Below are positions 1 through 8,507 of a DNA stretch of 64,000 bases, in pieces; position 1 is the first letter of the stretch, and each line of letters opens with the position of its first letter. This DNA is from Venatoribacter cucullus (GTDB lineage Bacteria > Pseudomonadota > Gammaproteobacteria > Pseudomonadales > Oceanobacteraceae). The DNA lies in NCBI RefSeq assembly GCF_016132445.1, contig NZ_CP046056.1:806001-870000 (forward strand), read 5' to 3'. Made by a program: the position numbers and the translations under genes. The notes beneath the pieces are model-generated. The model did no database searches. It saw only the letters and a program-made list of their open reading frames with translations, and had not been told where the DNA came from.

Positions 1-950
1 TGTTTCGGCAGCAGGCCGATGGCGCGTAATGCCCGCGACAGGCGCGGCGCTTCAGGAATTTCCGGCTGTTGCACACGTTTTAATACGGGTGCGGCAATGT
101 AGGCAGCGGGCAGGTGGTGTTCCAGGGTTTCCACGTCAAAATCGGTGGGTTTAAGCAGCGCTGAACCGACCGAAATTTCACTGACAATGCCCAGACTGTC
201 GGCATCGTACAGTGGGTAGGTGGTGCTGCCGCCGGTGTTCAGGCACAGGGTTTTCAGTACCGCTTCGCCCAGCACGTCGCGCACTTGCTGTACGCAGGCG
301 GCATAGCGCTGGCGGGTGGCGTTGAAGGCCGCGGTTGGGCCACCCAGCAGGGCCGGGATTTTGCCGATATGAGCCTCATAGCCCATCAGGCCGGACAGGC
401 TCAGCCAGGGTGAACGGCTGATTTTTTCCAGCGCGGCGATAAAGGCTTCACCCGGCTGAAAACCACCGCGGTGCAGCCCGACATCAATTTCCAGGCTGAC
501 GCGCATGCGTACATTCAGTTCCTGTGCCAGTTGTTCGTATTGCTGCAGGCGTTGCGGGCTGTCGATCAGCCATTGCAGCTGCAGCTCGGGGGCAAAACAC
601 ATACTGCTGGTTTGCTGGCCATGCCAGGCATAAAAATGCCGGGCGGCGCATACCGGCATGGGCTTGCCGAGCAGAATATCGGCGGCCGGAATATGTTCGA
701 TCAGGTGCATCAGAAAGGGCAGGTGAAAGCACATCAGCCGGCTGGTGCCGGTGCGGCGCATAATGTATTGCAGCAGCGGCACCGAGGGCAGGGATTTGGC
801 CACAATGCGGTAATCAAAACCGCGGTTCATCACATCAATTAAGTGGTCAATATTGTGGTCGAGCCGTTCCCGGTCAATAACCATAACAGGCGTGCACACG
901 CCGGCATCGTGAAGGGCGCTGGTGAGCGTCCGGAAATACAGATCGGTCAT
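1..950 (-). CDS. Fold-type III PLP enzyme (D-threonine aldolase/alanine racemase-like), 3' end outside window
   Basis: The reading frame is open from 950 to the window edge (about 316 residues), so the C-terminus is missing. The N-terminal half resembles the alanine-racemase PLP barrel: a 'VMVIDRERLDHNI' strand, then 'YRIVAKSLPS', whose lysine near residue 52 is the expected Schiff-base lysine. Later come 'SLEIDVGLHRGGF', 'LSGLMGYEAHIGK' and 'LNTGGSTTYPLYD', typical of the D-threonine aldolase/D-serine dehydratase (DSD1-like) group. Such enzymes cleave or dehydrate D-hydroxy-amino acids in the cytoplasm; the exact substrate cannot be read here. An in-frame ATG at 971 would add seven residues; 950 was preferred because a weak GCGGAA lies upstream. 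It follows feoB but is separated from it by a terminator. Confidence 0.75.
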   Translation of the reverse strand, partial: MTDLYFRTLTSALHDAGVCTPVMVIDRERLDHNIDHLIDVMNRGFDYRIVAKSLPSVPLLQYIMRRTGTSRLMCFHLPFLMHLIEHIPAADILLGKPMPVCAARHFYAWHGQQTSSMCFAPELQLQWLIDSPQRLQQYEQLAQELNVRMRVSLEIDVGLHRGGFQPGEAFIAALEKISRSPWLSLSGLMGYEAHIGKIPALLGGPTAAFNATRQRYAACVQQVRDVLGEAVLKTLCLNTGGSTTYPLYDADSLGIVSEISVGSALLKPTDFDVETLEHHLPAAYIAAPVLKRVQQPEIPEAPRLSRALRAIGLLPK

Positions 951-999
951 GGTGTGTTCCGCGATGAGCATGGTGATTATTATTGTTGTTATTTATGTT

Positions 1000-1015
1000 T
1001 GGTACCTTTGTACCA
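1000..1015. promoter_or_regulatory. Palindromic operator-like site upstream of the PLP enzyme
   Basis: TGGTAC-CTTT-GTACCA is a perfect 6-bp inverted repeat with a 4-bp spacer. It lies 29-50 bp upstream of the two candidate starts of the PLP-enzyme gene. The TGGT...ACCA half-sites recall GntR-family operators. Autoregulation or metabolite control is inference; no regulator gene is in view. Confidence 0.4.
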
Positions 1016-1036
1016 CAAGCATTTTCGGCCGGCCAC

Positions 1037-1060
1037 AAAAAAGGCGGACAGTGTCCGCCT
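1037..1060 (-). terminator. Rho-independent terminator of feoAB
   Basis: On the minus strand a GC-rich stem (AGGCGGAC / GTCCGCCT, tiny loop) is followed directly by a run of six T. It sits 17 bases after the feoB stop and separates feoAB from the PLP-enzyme gene. Confidence 0.85.
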
Positions 1061-1076
1061 GATCGTGAGCAGGGCC

Positions 1077-3374
1077 TTACAGCTGCACTAAGGGGATGCG
1101 TTTGGCGTCCTGCTGCTGGCCGTAGCGGCGCATTGTCAGTAAACAGCCGCCGACAAAGGTGATGCTGCCGGTAATCCATAAGGAAGAGCTGAGAGGGTGC
1201 TGGCCAAAGCTGCCAACCTGATACACCACTACGGCGGTGGTATAGGCCAGCCCGGTGCTCCAGCCGGCGACAAACAGCATCCAGCGCAGCCCGGCTTCGC
1301 GCACCATAGCGCCCAGTGTGGCTACACAAGGGGTGTAGAGCAGCACAAACACCAGGTAAGAGAACGCCGCCAGCTGGCTGCCGAATAACTCACCCATGCG
1401 GGTAAAGGTACTGCTTTCCACACCTTGTTCTTCGGTCTGGTCGGCGCCAATCAGGCTCAGCCCCAGCGGGTCGAGCAGGGCATCAGCCAGCCCGGCCAGA
1501 TTGTCCGGGATGGTTTGCAGCGCTTCGGTTAAGCCACCCAGCAGGGAATAGCCTTCATCACTGGCTTCCGCGTCCGGGCTGTACAGCGCATCCAGCGTAC
1601 CCACCACCGCTTCTTTGGCAAAAATGCCGGTAATCACGCCGACGGTTGCGGGCCAGTTATCGTCCTGAACGCCCAGGGGGGACAGGGCCGGGGTTACCAC
1701 GGCAGCCATTTTGGCCAGCACGGATTTATCGGTGTCTTCGTTGCCGAACGAGCCGTCGGTACCAAAAGAATTGAGGAAGCTCAGCACCACCACCACGGTG
1801 ACGATGGTTTTACCGGCGCGCAGGCAGAACGATTTCAGTCGTTCCCAGGTTTTCAGCAGTACGCCTTTTACAGTCGGAATATGGTAGGCCGGCAGCTCCA
1901 TTACGAAAGGCGTCAGCTCGGGTTTGAACAGGGTGTTTTTCAGTGCCATGCCGGTCAGCATGGCCATAACAATGCCCAACACATAGAGGCTGAAGACGAT
2001 CAGCGCACCGTTGCTGGTAAAGAAGGCGGCGGCAAATAAGGCGTAGACCGACAGCCGCGCACCGCACGACATAAAAGGCGCCATGGCGATGGTTAATAAG
2101 CGGTCTTTTTCGGTATCCATGGTGCGCGCCGCCATCACCGCCGGCACGTTACAGCCGAATCCAACAATTAACGGCACAAAGGCTTTACCGGGTAAGCCCA
2201 CGGCGCGCATCAGCCGGTCCATCACAAAGGCGGCACGGGCCATATAACCGGAATCTTCAATGACCGACAAAAACAAATACAGGCCACCGATTACCGGAAT
2301 AAAGGTAGCGACCAGCTGAATACCGCCACCCAGGCCATCGGCTAATAAGGTGGTCAGCCAGCCGGGGCTGCCGACGGCGTTTAATAATTCGCGCGGGCCT
2401 TCGACAAATACCGTGGCAAAGGCGATATCGAAGAAATCAATAAAGGCGCCACTGACGTTAATGGCGAATAAGAACATCAGGTACATCACGCCGAAAAAGA
2501 ACGGAATGCCCAGCCAGCGGTTTAATACCCAATCGTCAATGCGTTCGGTCAGGCTGCGGCCCCGGCGGCCGATGGTTAACACACTGGTTAAAATGCTGCG
2601 GATCGCCTGATAACGGCCATTGGCCAGCAACACATCCAGCGGTTGCTGCACCTCTTGTTCCAGCTGTTCGCGGTGCTGGCGGGCGCTGGTGAGAATATCG
2701 TTACGGCGGGCTTCTGGTAATACATCACCGGCATAACGGTCGTTTTCCAGAATACGGGTGGCCGACCAGAAGGGGTTGGGTACCAGCCCGTGCAGTTGTG
2801 TTTTCAGGTCGTCAATGGCCTGCTGCAAACCGGCATCCGGCCGCAGCAGCGGTGTGGCGACGGTGGGGTGTTCCAGGTTATGCGCCAGTACCCGGCATAA
2901 CTCTTCAATACCCTGACCACTGGCGGCGACAATGGGTACCACCGGTACGCCCAGCTGTTGCGACAGCAGCACGGTATCAACATGAATGCCTTCGCGCTCG
3001 GCCACATCCAGCATATTCACCGCACAGACTAGCGGTACGCCCATATCCAGTAATTGTGAGGTGAGGAATAAATTACGTTCCAGATTACTGGCATCCAGAA
3101 TATTAATAATCAGCTGTGCTTCGCCGCTTAAGGCAAATTCACGGGCGATTTTTTCATCGGTGGATAATTCATCATCGTGGCTGTCCAGTGCATAGGTGCC
3201 GGGTAAATCGACCAGGGTATGGGCGACATCGCGCAGGTTTAATACGCCCTCTTTACGGTCAACCGTTACGCCGGGCCAGTTGCCCACTTTCTGACGCGAG
3301 CCGGTTAACGCATTGAACAGGGTGGTTTTACCGCAATTCGGATTACCGATAACACCAATCACCGCGGGTTTCAT
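1077..3374 (-). CDS. feoB: Ferrous iron transporter B (FeoB)
   Basis: 765 residues, the usual length for FeoB. The N-terminal G-protein domain shows G1 'GNPNCGKT' at residues 10-17, G2 'GVTVD' near 35-39, G3 'DLPG' at 56-59 and G4 'NMLD' at 120-123. A membrane domain follows with several hydrophobic helices and the conserved 'GFGCNVPAVMAART' and 'SCGARLSVY' segments. FeoB moves Fe(II) across the inner membrane with a GTPase switch. The start overlaps the end of feoA by 4 bases (ATGA), so the two are translated as a coupled pair. No feoC-like gene is visible downstream; a terminator follows instead. Confidence 0.97.
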   Translation of the reverse strand: MKPAVIGVIGNPNCGKTTLFNALTGSRQKVGNWPGVTVDRKEGVLNLRDVAHTLVDLPGTYALDSHDDELSTDEKIAREFALSGEAQLIINILDASNLERNLFLTSQLLDMGVPLVCAVNMLDVAEREGIHVDTVLLSQQLGVPVVPIVAASGQGIEELCRVLAHNLEHPTVATPLLRPDAGLQQAIDDLKTQLHGLVPNPFWSATRILENDRYAGDVLPEARRNDILTSARQHREQLEQEVQQPLDVLLANGRYQAIRSILTSVLTIGRRGRSLTERIDDWVLNRWLGIPFFFGVMYLMFLFAINVSGAFIDFFDIAFATVFVEGPRELLNAVGSPGWLTTLLADGLGGGIQLVATFIPVIGGLYLFLSVIEDSGYMARAAFVMDRLMRAVGLPGKAFVPLIVGFGCNVPAVMAARTMDTEKDRLLTIAMAPFMSCGARLSVYALFAAAFFTSNGALIVFSLYVLGIVMAMLTGMALKNTLFKPELTPFVMELPAYHIPTVKGVLLKTWERLKSFCLRAGKTIVTVVVVLSFLNSFGTDGSFGNEDTDKSVLAKMAAVVTPALSPLGVQDDNWPATVGVITGIFAKEAVVGTLDALYSPDAEASDEGYSLLGGLTEALQTIPDNLAGLADALLDPLGLSLIGADQTEEQGVESSTFTRMGELFGSQLAAFSYLVFVLLYTPCVATLGAMVREAGLRWMLFVAGWSTGLAYTTAVVVYQVGSFGQHPLSSSLWITGSITFVGGCLLTMRRYGQQQDAKRIPLVQL

Positions 3375-3610
3375 GCCTGCACCTCCACCTGAATAATCGA
3401 CGCTTCCTGTTTCCGCAGGCTGACCGACGCGCCGCGCAGCTGAATCTGCATCGGGTCGCCCAGCGGGGCGAAGCGGCTGACTTCGATCTCGGTGCCGGGC
3501 ATCAGGCCCAGGGCGAGTAACTTACGGCGGAAGTTGGTGGCCGTGGTAGTGAAACCAACAATGCGGGCCTTACTGCCGGCCGTCAGCTGGTCGAGGGTGC
3601 GGAGAGTCAT
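3371..3610 (-). CDS. feoA: Ferrous iron transport protein A (FeoA)
   Basis: 79 residues forming one SH3-like FeoA domain ('GSKARIVGF', 'LLALGLMPGTEIEVSRFAPLGDP', read in pieces). FeoA is a small cytoplasmic partner needed for FeoB-dependent Fe(II) uptake. It is the first gene of the feoAB operon, with a 4-base overlap into feoB. A Fur-like AT-rich site lies just upstream, consistent with repression when iron is plentiful. Confidence 0.93.
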   Translation of the reverse strand: MTLRTLDQLTAGSKARIVGFTTTATNFRRKLLALGLMPGTEIEVSRFAPLGDPMQIQLRGASVSLRKQEASIIQVEVQA

Positions 3611-3648
3611 GCTGGACGCTGCTTTCTGGGATGAATGTCAGAGCGAAT

Positions 3649-3667
3649 GTTAATCTTTATCATTTAT
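3649..3667 (-). promoter_or_regulatory. Probable Fur box of feoAB
   Basis: On the minus strand ATAAATGATAAAGATTAAC matches the 19-bp Fur consensus (GATAATGATAATCATTATC) at about 13 positions. It lies 39 bp upstream of feoA, where the promoter should be. The match was counted by eye; a weight-matrix score would be decisive. Confidence 0.5.
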
Positions 3668-3913
3668 AAGTACAAGCTCGTGTGCCGGGTCCGGAAGGGG
3701 TAGTGGCTGTCTGCAGACAGACTGTTGTTTATACAGGAATAATCAAAATCACATTGCCGCAGTGTGGGTCATTACATATTTCATTCATTGTTGTATATTA
3801 GCGCCCGGAAAAAACACCGATATCTATTATCCCGATATGGCGTTCGCCTTATTACATTACTTTGCGATAACCGGCGAAGCCATATTATTGATATTTACCC
3901 AAGAGGTTATACC

Positions 3914-4381
3914 GTGAGCGTTTTCGATCTCGATATTGATAAGCAAATTAAACAACACCAGCAGAAAATCCAGGAACTGGAAGCCCTGCGTATTACCCAT
4001 GAAAAGAAACTGGAAGGCGTTAAAGAATTTGCCGAACAGATTCAGCGTCTGTGCAACCAGAACAACCTGACGGAAGAAGAACTGTACGTATCCCGTTCTG
4101 AGCAAATCGAGAACTGGATTGTCGGCATGGCTAAGCAGGATAATCCGTCTTCTATTTATCAGAACCTGCGTAAGCATTTTGCCCGCACCGCACCGCGTGG
4201 TCCGCGTGCGGCTAAAGAAGAAAAAACCTCCAGCCTGCCGAAACCGAAACTGGCGGTGGGCACTTACGAGCACCCGGTGTCACATCAGCGCGTAACCAAA
4301 GTAAAACGCAACCCGCGTGAACTGGATCAGTGGATCGAAGAGTTCGGTTTCGCCGTGGTGCGGACCTGGAAAAAAGACTGA
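3914..4381 (+). CDS. MvaT/H-NS-like xenogeneic silencer
   Basis: 155 residues from a GTG start preceded by AAGAGG. The upstream in-frame stretch from 3764 is AT-rich promoter-like DNA, so the longer frame was rejected. The first 75 residues are a coiled-coil (many K/Q/E heptads, 'DKQIKQHQQKIQELEALR'), then a basic linker, then a C-terminal segment 'KLAVGTYEHPVSHQRV...LDQWIEEFG' that resembles the MvaT DNA-binding end (pattern 'YxNPxTGE...LKxWxxxYG'). Such proteins oligomerise through the coil and silence AT-rich foreign DNA. That fits this genome, which carries AT-rich polysaccharide genes at 40-52 kb. Alternative: another H-NS-family nucleoid protein; the family is likely, the subgroup is inferred. 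Confidence 0.68.
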   Translation: MSVFDLDIDKQIKQHQQKIQELEALRITHEKKLEGVKEFAEQIQRLCNQNNLTEEELYVSRSEQIENWIVGMAKQDNPSSIYQNLRKHFARTAPRGPRAAKEEKTSSLPKPKLAVGTYEHPVSHQRVTKVKRNPRELDQWIEEFGFAVVRTWKKD

Positions 4382-4399
4382 TATTGTCTTTTAATCCAT

Positions 4400-4429
4400 A
4401 AAAAAAGGAGCCGGTTGGCTCCTTTTTTT
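4400..4429. terminator. Bidirectional terminator between the MvaT-like gene and RNase II
   Basis: AAAAAAGGAGCC-GGTT-GGCTCCTTTTTTT: a perfect stem with a four-base loop and A/T runs on both sides. It lies between two convergent genes and can serve both. Confidence 0.92.
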
Positions 4430-4448
4430 ATAGGTGTGAGTTATTGAA

Positions 4449-6386
4449 TTAAACCAACGCAAACCGCGCAATACGCGCCTGCGGTTGTACTTCCAGCACT
4501 TTTACCCGCACCGGCTGGCCCAGCACAAAGCGGCCGGCATCGCTGTGGTGGCTGATGGTTTTGGTATCAAAAGTCCATTCTTTACCGGCTTTGCGGCGGT
4601 CGATGCTGCCTTCAATGCCGCAGTCTTCCAGCCGTACGGTGATACTGGCTGAATTCATGTGCACGATGCTGGCATCAAACAGCAGTTCGCTGTCTTGTTG
4701 CTGCAGCTGTTGTAACCACTGCAGCTTCAGCCAGGCTTCGGCCTGGTTGGCCGCCATACGGGCATTGGTCTGGGCGGCCTGAATGCTCAGCAGTAAATCA
4801 CTGTCCGGCAGCGTCGGGGTTTGTTGCTGCAGCAATTCACGCACAATGCGGTGAATCAGCAGGTCGTTGTATTTGCGCAGCGGTGAACTGAAGGTGGTGT
4901 AGTAATCAAACCCCAGGCCTTTATGCGGCTTGGCTTCCAGCGATAAATTACTGCGTTCCTGCTGGCGGCTGATAATCATCCGCAGCGGTAATTCACTGGC
5001 GGCTTCACCGGCGCGCTGCAGCCAACCGACATAATCGGCCAGACTGTGCAATTCCGGCTTTTGCTCCAGCCCCAGCTGTTCTTTTAACAGTGCAGCCACT
5101 TCACCGTGGCGTTCGGTACGCACACCGCCGTGTTCAATAAAGAAACCGGTATTCTGCGCCGCCAGCCAACCGGCGACGCTGCGGTTACAGGCCAGCATGC
5201 ATTCTTCCACCAGGCGGTGGGCGGCATTGCGCTCAATGCGGACAATGTCTTTGACCTTGCCGTTGTCATCGAACACCAGCTTGTAATCCGGGCGGTCTTC
5301 CATAATCAGGCAATGGGTTTTGCGCCAGTTGGCCAGTGCCTGCGCACAGTTATGCAGATGCAACAACGGGCCACGCAGTTCAGCACTGATATCGGCTTCT
5401 TCACCGTCAATAAATTGCGCTACCTGGTGGTAGCTGAGTTTGGCGTGACTGCGGATGCTGGCTTCATGCAGGTGTAATTGCTGCATGCCGCCGTCTTCGC
5501 CAATGCGTAATTCCGCCACCATGGCCGGGCGCAACTCCCCCGCCTGTAATGAACACAGTTGCTCGGATAACTCCGGCGGCAGCATCGGAATGACCAGGTC
5601 GGGCAAATACACTGAGGTGCCACGTTCAGCGGCGGCTTTATCCAGTTCCGAACCGGGGGCAATTAAAGCCGACGGATCGGCAATGCCTACCCATAAGGTC
5701 CAGCCTTCGCTGTGTGCTTCAGCAAATAAAGCATCGTCAATATCGCGGGTGCTGGCCGAATCAATGGTAACGAAGGGCAGGTGCGATAAATCGGTACGGC
5801 CGGCCAGCACACTGTCCAGTCCGTTTGCTGCCAACGCGCTGGCCTCGGCCAGGACGGCGGCGCTGAAGCTGTCCGGCAGCGCCCATTTGGCCAGAGTAAA
5901 GCGCTGTTCTATGCCAGCATCAGAGGGGTGGCCGATTACGGCATCAATATCCGCCTGGGCTTTGCCATGCGGAAACGGGTGCTGGCTGATATGGGCCTGC
6001 ACCAGATCACCGGCGGCGGCGTTATTACGCCTGGCCGGCGGCACAAAAATCCAGCGGTTTAAGGTGGGGTGGTCGGCTTCAATAAAATGGCCTTTACCGC
6101 GCACCACATAAGTGCCAAAAAATTCCCGGATATCGCTGCTTAGCAGCTTTTCCACAATCGCCTGTTCTTTGCCTTCACCGGCGGGTTCCACCCGGAATTC
6201 CACCACATCGCCGGGCAGCACTTTTTCCATTTCTTCCGGAGTCAGGAAAAAAGACTGATTGTCATCGGTATTCACAAAACCAAAGCGGCCGTTACTGGCA
6301 CGGACACGCCCGCTGAAGCGCGGAACACTGTCGTGAATTTCTTTTTTCAACGACTGAAGCTGAGCAAGGGCGTTTTTATCGAGCAT
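4449..6386 (-). CDS. rnb: Exoribonuclease II
   Basis: 645 residues, almost identical in length to E. coli RNase II (644). N-terminal cold-shock-type RNA-binding domains lead into the RNB catalytic domain, with the magnesium-binding acidic cluster 'DSASTRDIDDALF' (D209, D215, D217, D218). A C-terminal S1 domain ends the protein ('LEDCGIEGSIDR', 'GQPVRVKVLEVQPQA'). It degrades single-stranded mRNA 3' to 5' in the cytoplasm. Monocistronic, convergent with the MvaT-like gene. The shorter length and a single catalytic pattern favour RNase II over RNase R. Confidence 0.93.
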   Translation of the reverse strand: MLDKNALAQLQSLKKEIHDSVPRFSGRVRASNGRFGFVNTDDNQSFFLTPEEMEKVLPGDVVEFRVEPAGEGKEQAIVEKLLSSDIREFFGTYVVRGKGHFIEADHPTLNRWIFVPPARRNNAAAGDLVQAHISQHPFPHGKAQADIDAVIGHPSDAGIEQRFTLAKWALPDSFSAAVLAEASALAANGLDSVLAGRTDLSHLPFVTIDSASTRDIDDALFAEAHSEGWTLWVGIADPSALIAPGSELDKAAAERGTSVYLPDLVIPMLPPELSEQLCSLQAGELRPAMVAELRIGEDGGMQQLHLHEASIRSHAKLSYHQVAQFIDGEEADISAELRGPLLHLHNCAQALANWRKTHCLIMEDRPDYKLVFDDNGKVKDIVRIERNAAHRLVEECMLACNRSVAGWLAAQNTGFFIEHGGVRTERHGEVAALLKEQLGLEQKPELHSLADYVGWLQRAGEAASELPLRMIISRQQERSNLSLEAKPHKGLGFDYYTTFSSPLRKYNDLLIHRIVRELLQQQTPTLPDSDLLLSIQAAQTNARMAANQAEAWLKLQWLQQLQQQDSELLFDASIVHMNSASITVRLEDCGIEGSIDRRKAGKEWTFDTKTISHHSDAGRFVLGQPVRVKVLEVQPQARIARFALV

Positions 6387-6542
6387 CCGCAGAAACCATG
6401 GGCAAAAGGAAAGGTGCGGAAGTGTACTGGAAGGGCGGCGGCGGGGCTACCGCCAGCGTTCACTCTGTGTTGACTCACCGATGCGGACAGTGATGTATCG
6501 TATTGAGACAAGTGGTTGAAAACACTGGATTTCTATATTGGC

Positions 6543-6560
6543 TTGTCATACTTCTGTCGC
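6543..6560 (+). promoter_or_regulatory. Pho box upstream of phoD
   Basis: TTGTCATACTTCTGTCGC contains two 7-bp PhoB half-sites separated by 4 bp and agrees with CTGTCATAWAWCTGTCAY at about 14 of 18 positions. A CTATAT -10-like hexamer starts 13 bases downstream (6573), the geometry of PhoB-activated promoters that lack a -35 element. It predicts induction of the phosphatase on phosphate starvation. Confidence 0.72.
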
Positions 6561-6615
6561 ACTTTGATGGTCCTATATGGATAACAATAAACACAGACTA
6601 CTGAAGGGGCTGTAT

Positions 6616-8439
6616 ATGAAAATCCGCAATGAACTGAGCCGTCGCTCATTTCTGAAAAGTATGGCAGCAGGTGCTGGTGCGGTCTCAGTACCGGCTGCGC
6701 TGACCGGTTGTTTTGGCGAAGACGATGACGATCAGCGTGATCTGACCGTGTTTGTCTTCGGTCACGGTGTGGCTTCCGGTGATCCGCTGGCCGATCGGGT
6801 GATCATCTGGACTCGTGTCACCCCTTCAGAATACGGAATCAGCAAGGATGCTCAGGTGGCCTGGGTAGTGGCAACAGATGAAGATCTGACCAGCGTTGTT
6901 GCGTCTGGCACGGTGTATACGAATGCTAGTCATGATTATACCGTAAAGGTCGACGTGACTGGTTTAAGCCCGGATACCACCTATTACTATCAGTTTGCTG
7001 GTAAGGATAAAGAGGTTTCTCCGGTTGGCCAAACCCGTACTCTACCAACCGGCAATATTGATTCTGTGAAGTTGGCGGTGTGTTCTTGTTCTAATTACCC
7101 GGCCGGTCTGTTTAATGTGTATCGAGATATTGCCAACAGCGATGCTGCTGTGGTTTTGCATCTTGGTGATTATATTTACGAATACGGCTCCAACGAATAC
7201 CCGAAAGCTGATGCTCAGGTGCGTGCACCTGAGCCATCGCAAGAGATTCTGAGCCTGAGTGATTACCGTGCACGTTACTCTCAGTACCGCAGCGACATCG
7301 ATCTGCAGGAGGTGCATCGTGTTAAGCCCTTTATTTGCGTCTGGGATGACCACGAACTGGCCAATGACACCTGGAAAAACGGTGCTGAAAATCATCAGCA
7401 AGATGAAGGTGAGTTTAGTGAGCGCCGGGCCGCCGCAATTAAGGCTTATCATGAATGGCTGCCCATCCGAAGCAATGAAGATCAGACAAAGATCTGGCGC
7501 ACCTTTGCCTTCGGTGATCTGGTCAACCTGGTCATGTTAGATACCCGTATAGTTGCCCGCGATGAACCGCTCAGCTTTGCCAATTACATCACTGCAGCGG
7601 GTCTGGATTATGCTGGCTTTTTGAGCGATATGTCAGACACTAACCGTACTCTTTTGGGAGCTGAGCAGCAGCAACAGGTATTAACTGCTCTGGCCACCGA
7701 TCAGGCAACCTGGCAGGTACTGGGTCAGCAGGTCTTGATGGGACGAATTTTTATTCCAGTAGAACTATTACAGGATTTGGCTGCTGTACAGGCTCTGCTT
7801 GCTTCTGGGCAGGATGCTTCATCCGCACAGTTAGCGATAGCCGAAAAACTGGCAGCGCTGGCGGGTATTAAAATTCGGATTTTACAGGGTGATGACAGCG
7901 TAACAGCGTCAGAGCGAGCGCGTGTTGAAACCACGGCCCCCTATAATCTGGATGCCTGGGATGGCTATTCGCCAGCCCGGGAAGCGATTTTGCGTACAGC
8001 ACAGCAGGCGGATCAGAATCTGGTTGTTCTGGCGGGTGATACACACAACGCCTGGGCCAGTGATCTGTACATAACCGATGACACTGGTGCAGTTCAGCGC
8101 AGTGCCGGTTCGGCAGGTGTTGAGTTCGCAACGCCCTCGGTTACTTCACCGGGTTTTGAAAACTATGTAGGGTTTAATGCCATTACCGATCCGACCAATC
8201 GTGCTAATCAGCAGGCTGGTTTTGAACAGGCCGTAAGTTTTTTGGTGGATGATCTGAAATATCTTAACTCTGCTGATCGTGGCTATATGCTGGTGGATTT
8301 CAACAGAACTAATGCCACCTGTGAATGGGTGTTTGTTGATACTATCGCGTCTCGCAATTACACCGCTGTGATCAAGAAAAAAATGCGGGTGGAAGCAGGT
8401 TATGGCAAGCGCATACTGGAAAATCTGCAGCTGGTATAA
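6616..8439 (+). CDS. phoD: PhoD-type alkaline phosphatase/phosphodiesterase, Tat-exported
   Basis: 607 residues from the ATG preceded by AAGGGG. The earlier in-frame ATG at 6577 lies inside the -10 region and is unlikely. The start gives a textbook Tat signal 'SRRSFLKSMAAGAGA' followed by a cysteine, so a Tat lipoprotein is possible. The body shows the PhoD N-terminal domain ('HGVASGDPLADRVIIWTRV') and metal-site motifs 'LHLGDYIYEY', 'VWDDHELAND' and 'LAGDTHNAWASDL'. PhoD releases phosphate from mono- and diesters outside the cytoplasm, usually with Ca and Fe. The Pho box supports a phosphate-scavenging role. Confidence 0.93.
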   Translation: MKIRNELSRRSFLKSMAAGAGAVSVPAALTGCFGEDDDDQRDLTVFVFGHGVASGDPLADRVIIWTRVTPSEYGISKDAQVAWVVATDEDLTSVVASGTVYTNASHDYTVKVDVTGLSPDTTYYYQFAGKDKEVSPVGQTRTLPTGNIDSVKLAVCSCSNYPAGLFNVYRDIANSDAAVVLHLGDYIYEYGSNEYPKADAQVRAPEPSQEILSLSDYRARYSQYRSDIDLQEVHRVKPFICVWDDHELANDTWKNGAENHQQDEGEFSERRAAAIKAYHEWLPIRSNEDQTKIWRTFAFGDLVNLVMLDTRIVARDEPLSFANYITAAGLDYAGFLSDMSDTNRTLLGAEQQQQVLTALATDQATWQVLGQQVLMGRIFIPVELLQDLAAVQALLASGQDASSAQLAIAEKLAALAGIKIRILQGDDSVTASERARVETTAPYNLDAWDGYSPAREAILRTAQQADQNLVVLAGDTHNAWASDLYITDDTGAVQRSAGSAGVEFATPSVTSPGFENYVGFNAITDPTNRANQQAGFEQAVSFLVDDLKYLNSADRGYMLVDFNRTNATCEWVFVDTIASRNYTAVIKKKMRVEAGYGKRILENLQLV

Positions 8440-8448
8440 CTAATCACT

Positions 8449-8471
8449 GCTGCTGAGGCAATCTCAGCAGC
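8449..8471. terminator. Hairpin between convergent phoD and methyltransferase genes
   Basis: GCTGCTGAG-GCAAT-CTCAGCAGC is a perfect 9-bp stem 10 bases after the phoD stop, but only a short T-poor stretch follows. It may be a weak or factor-assisted terminator, or only protect the 3' end. Confidence 0.4.
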
Positions 8472-8507
8472 GGTACTTTCCCCAGCCGTGGCGCCAGTAC
8501 CCATCTA

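Noticed and set aside
3764-3913. N-terminal extension of the MvaT-like protein
   Set aside because: The 50 extra codons are in AT-rich promoter-like DNA with no ribosome site, whereas GTG at 3914 has AAGAGG and starts the coiled-coil.
5455-6111. 218-codon plus-strand frame opposite RNase II
   Set aside because: Low-complexity shadow of the RNase II gene with no motif or ribosome site.
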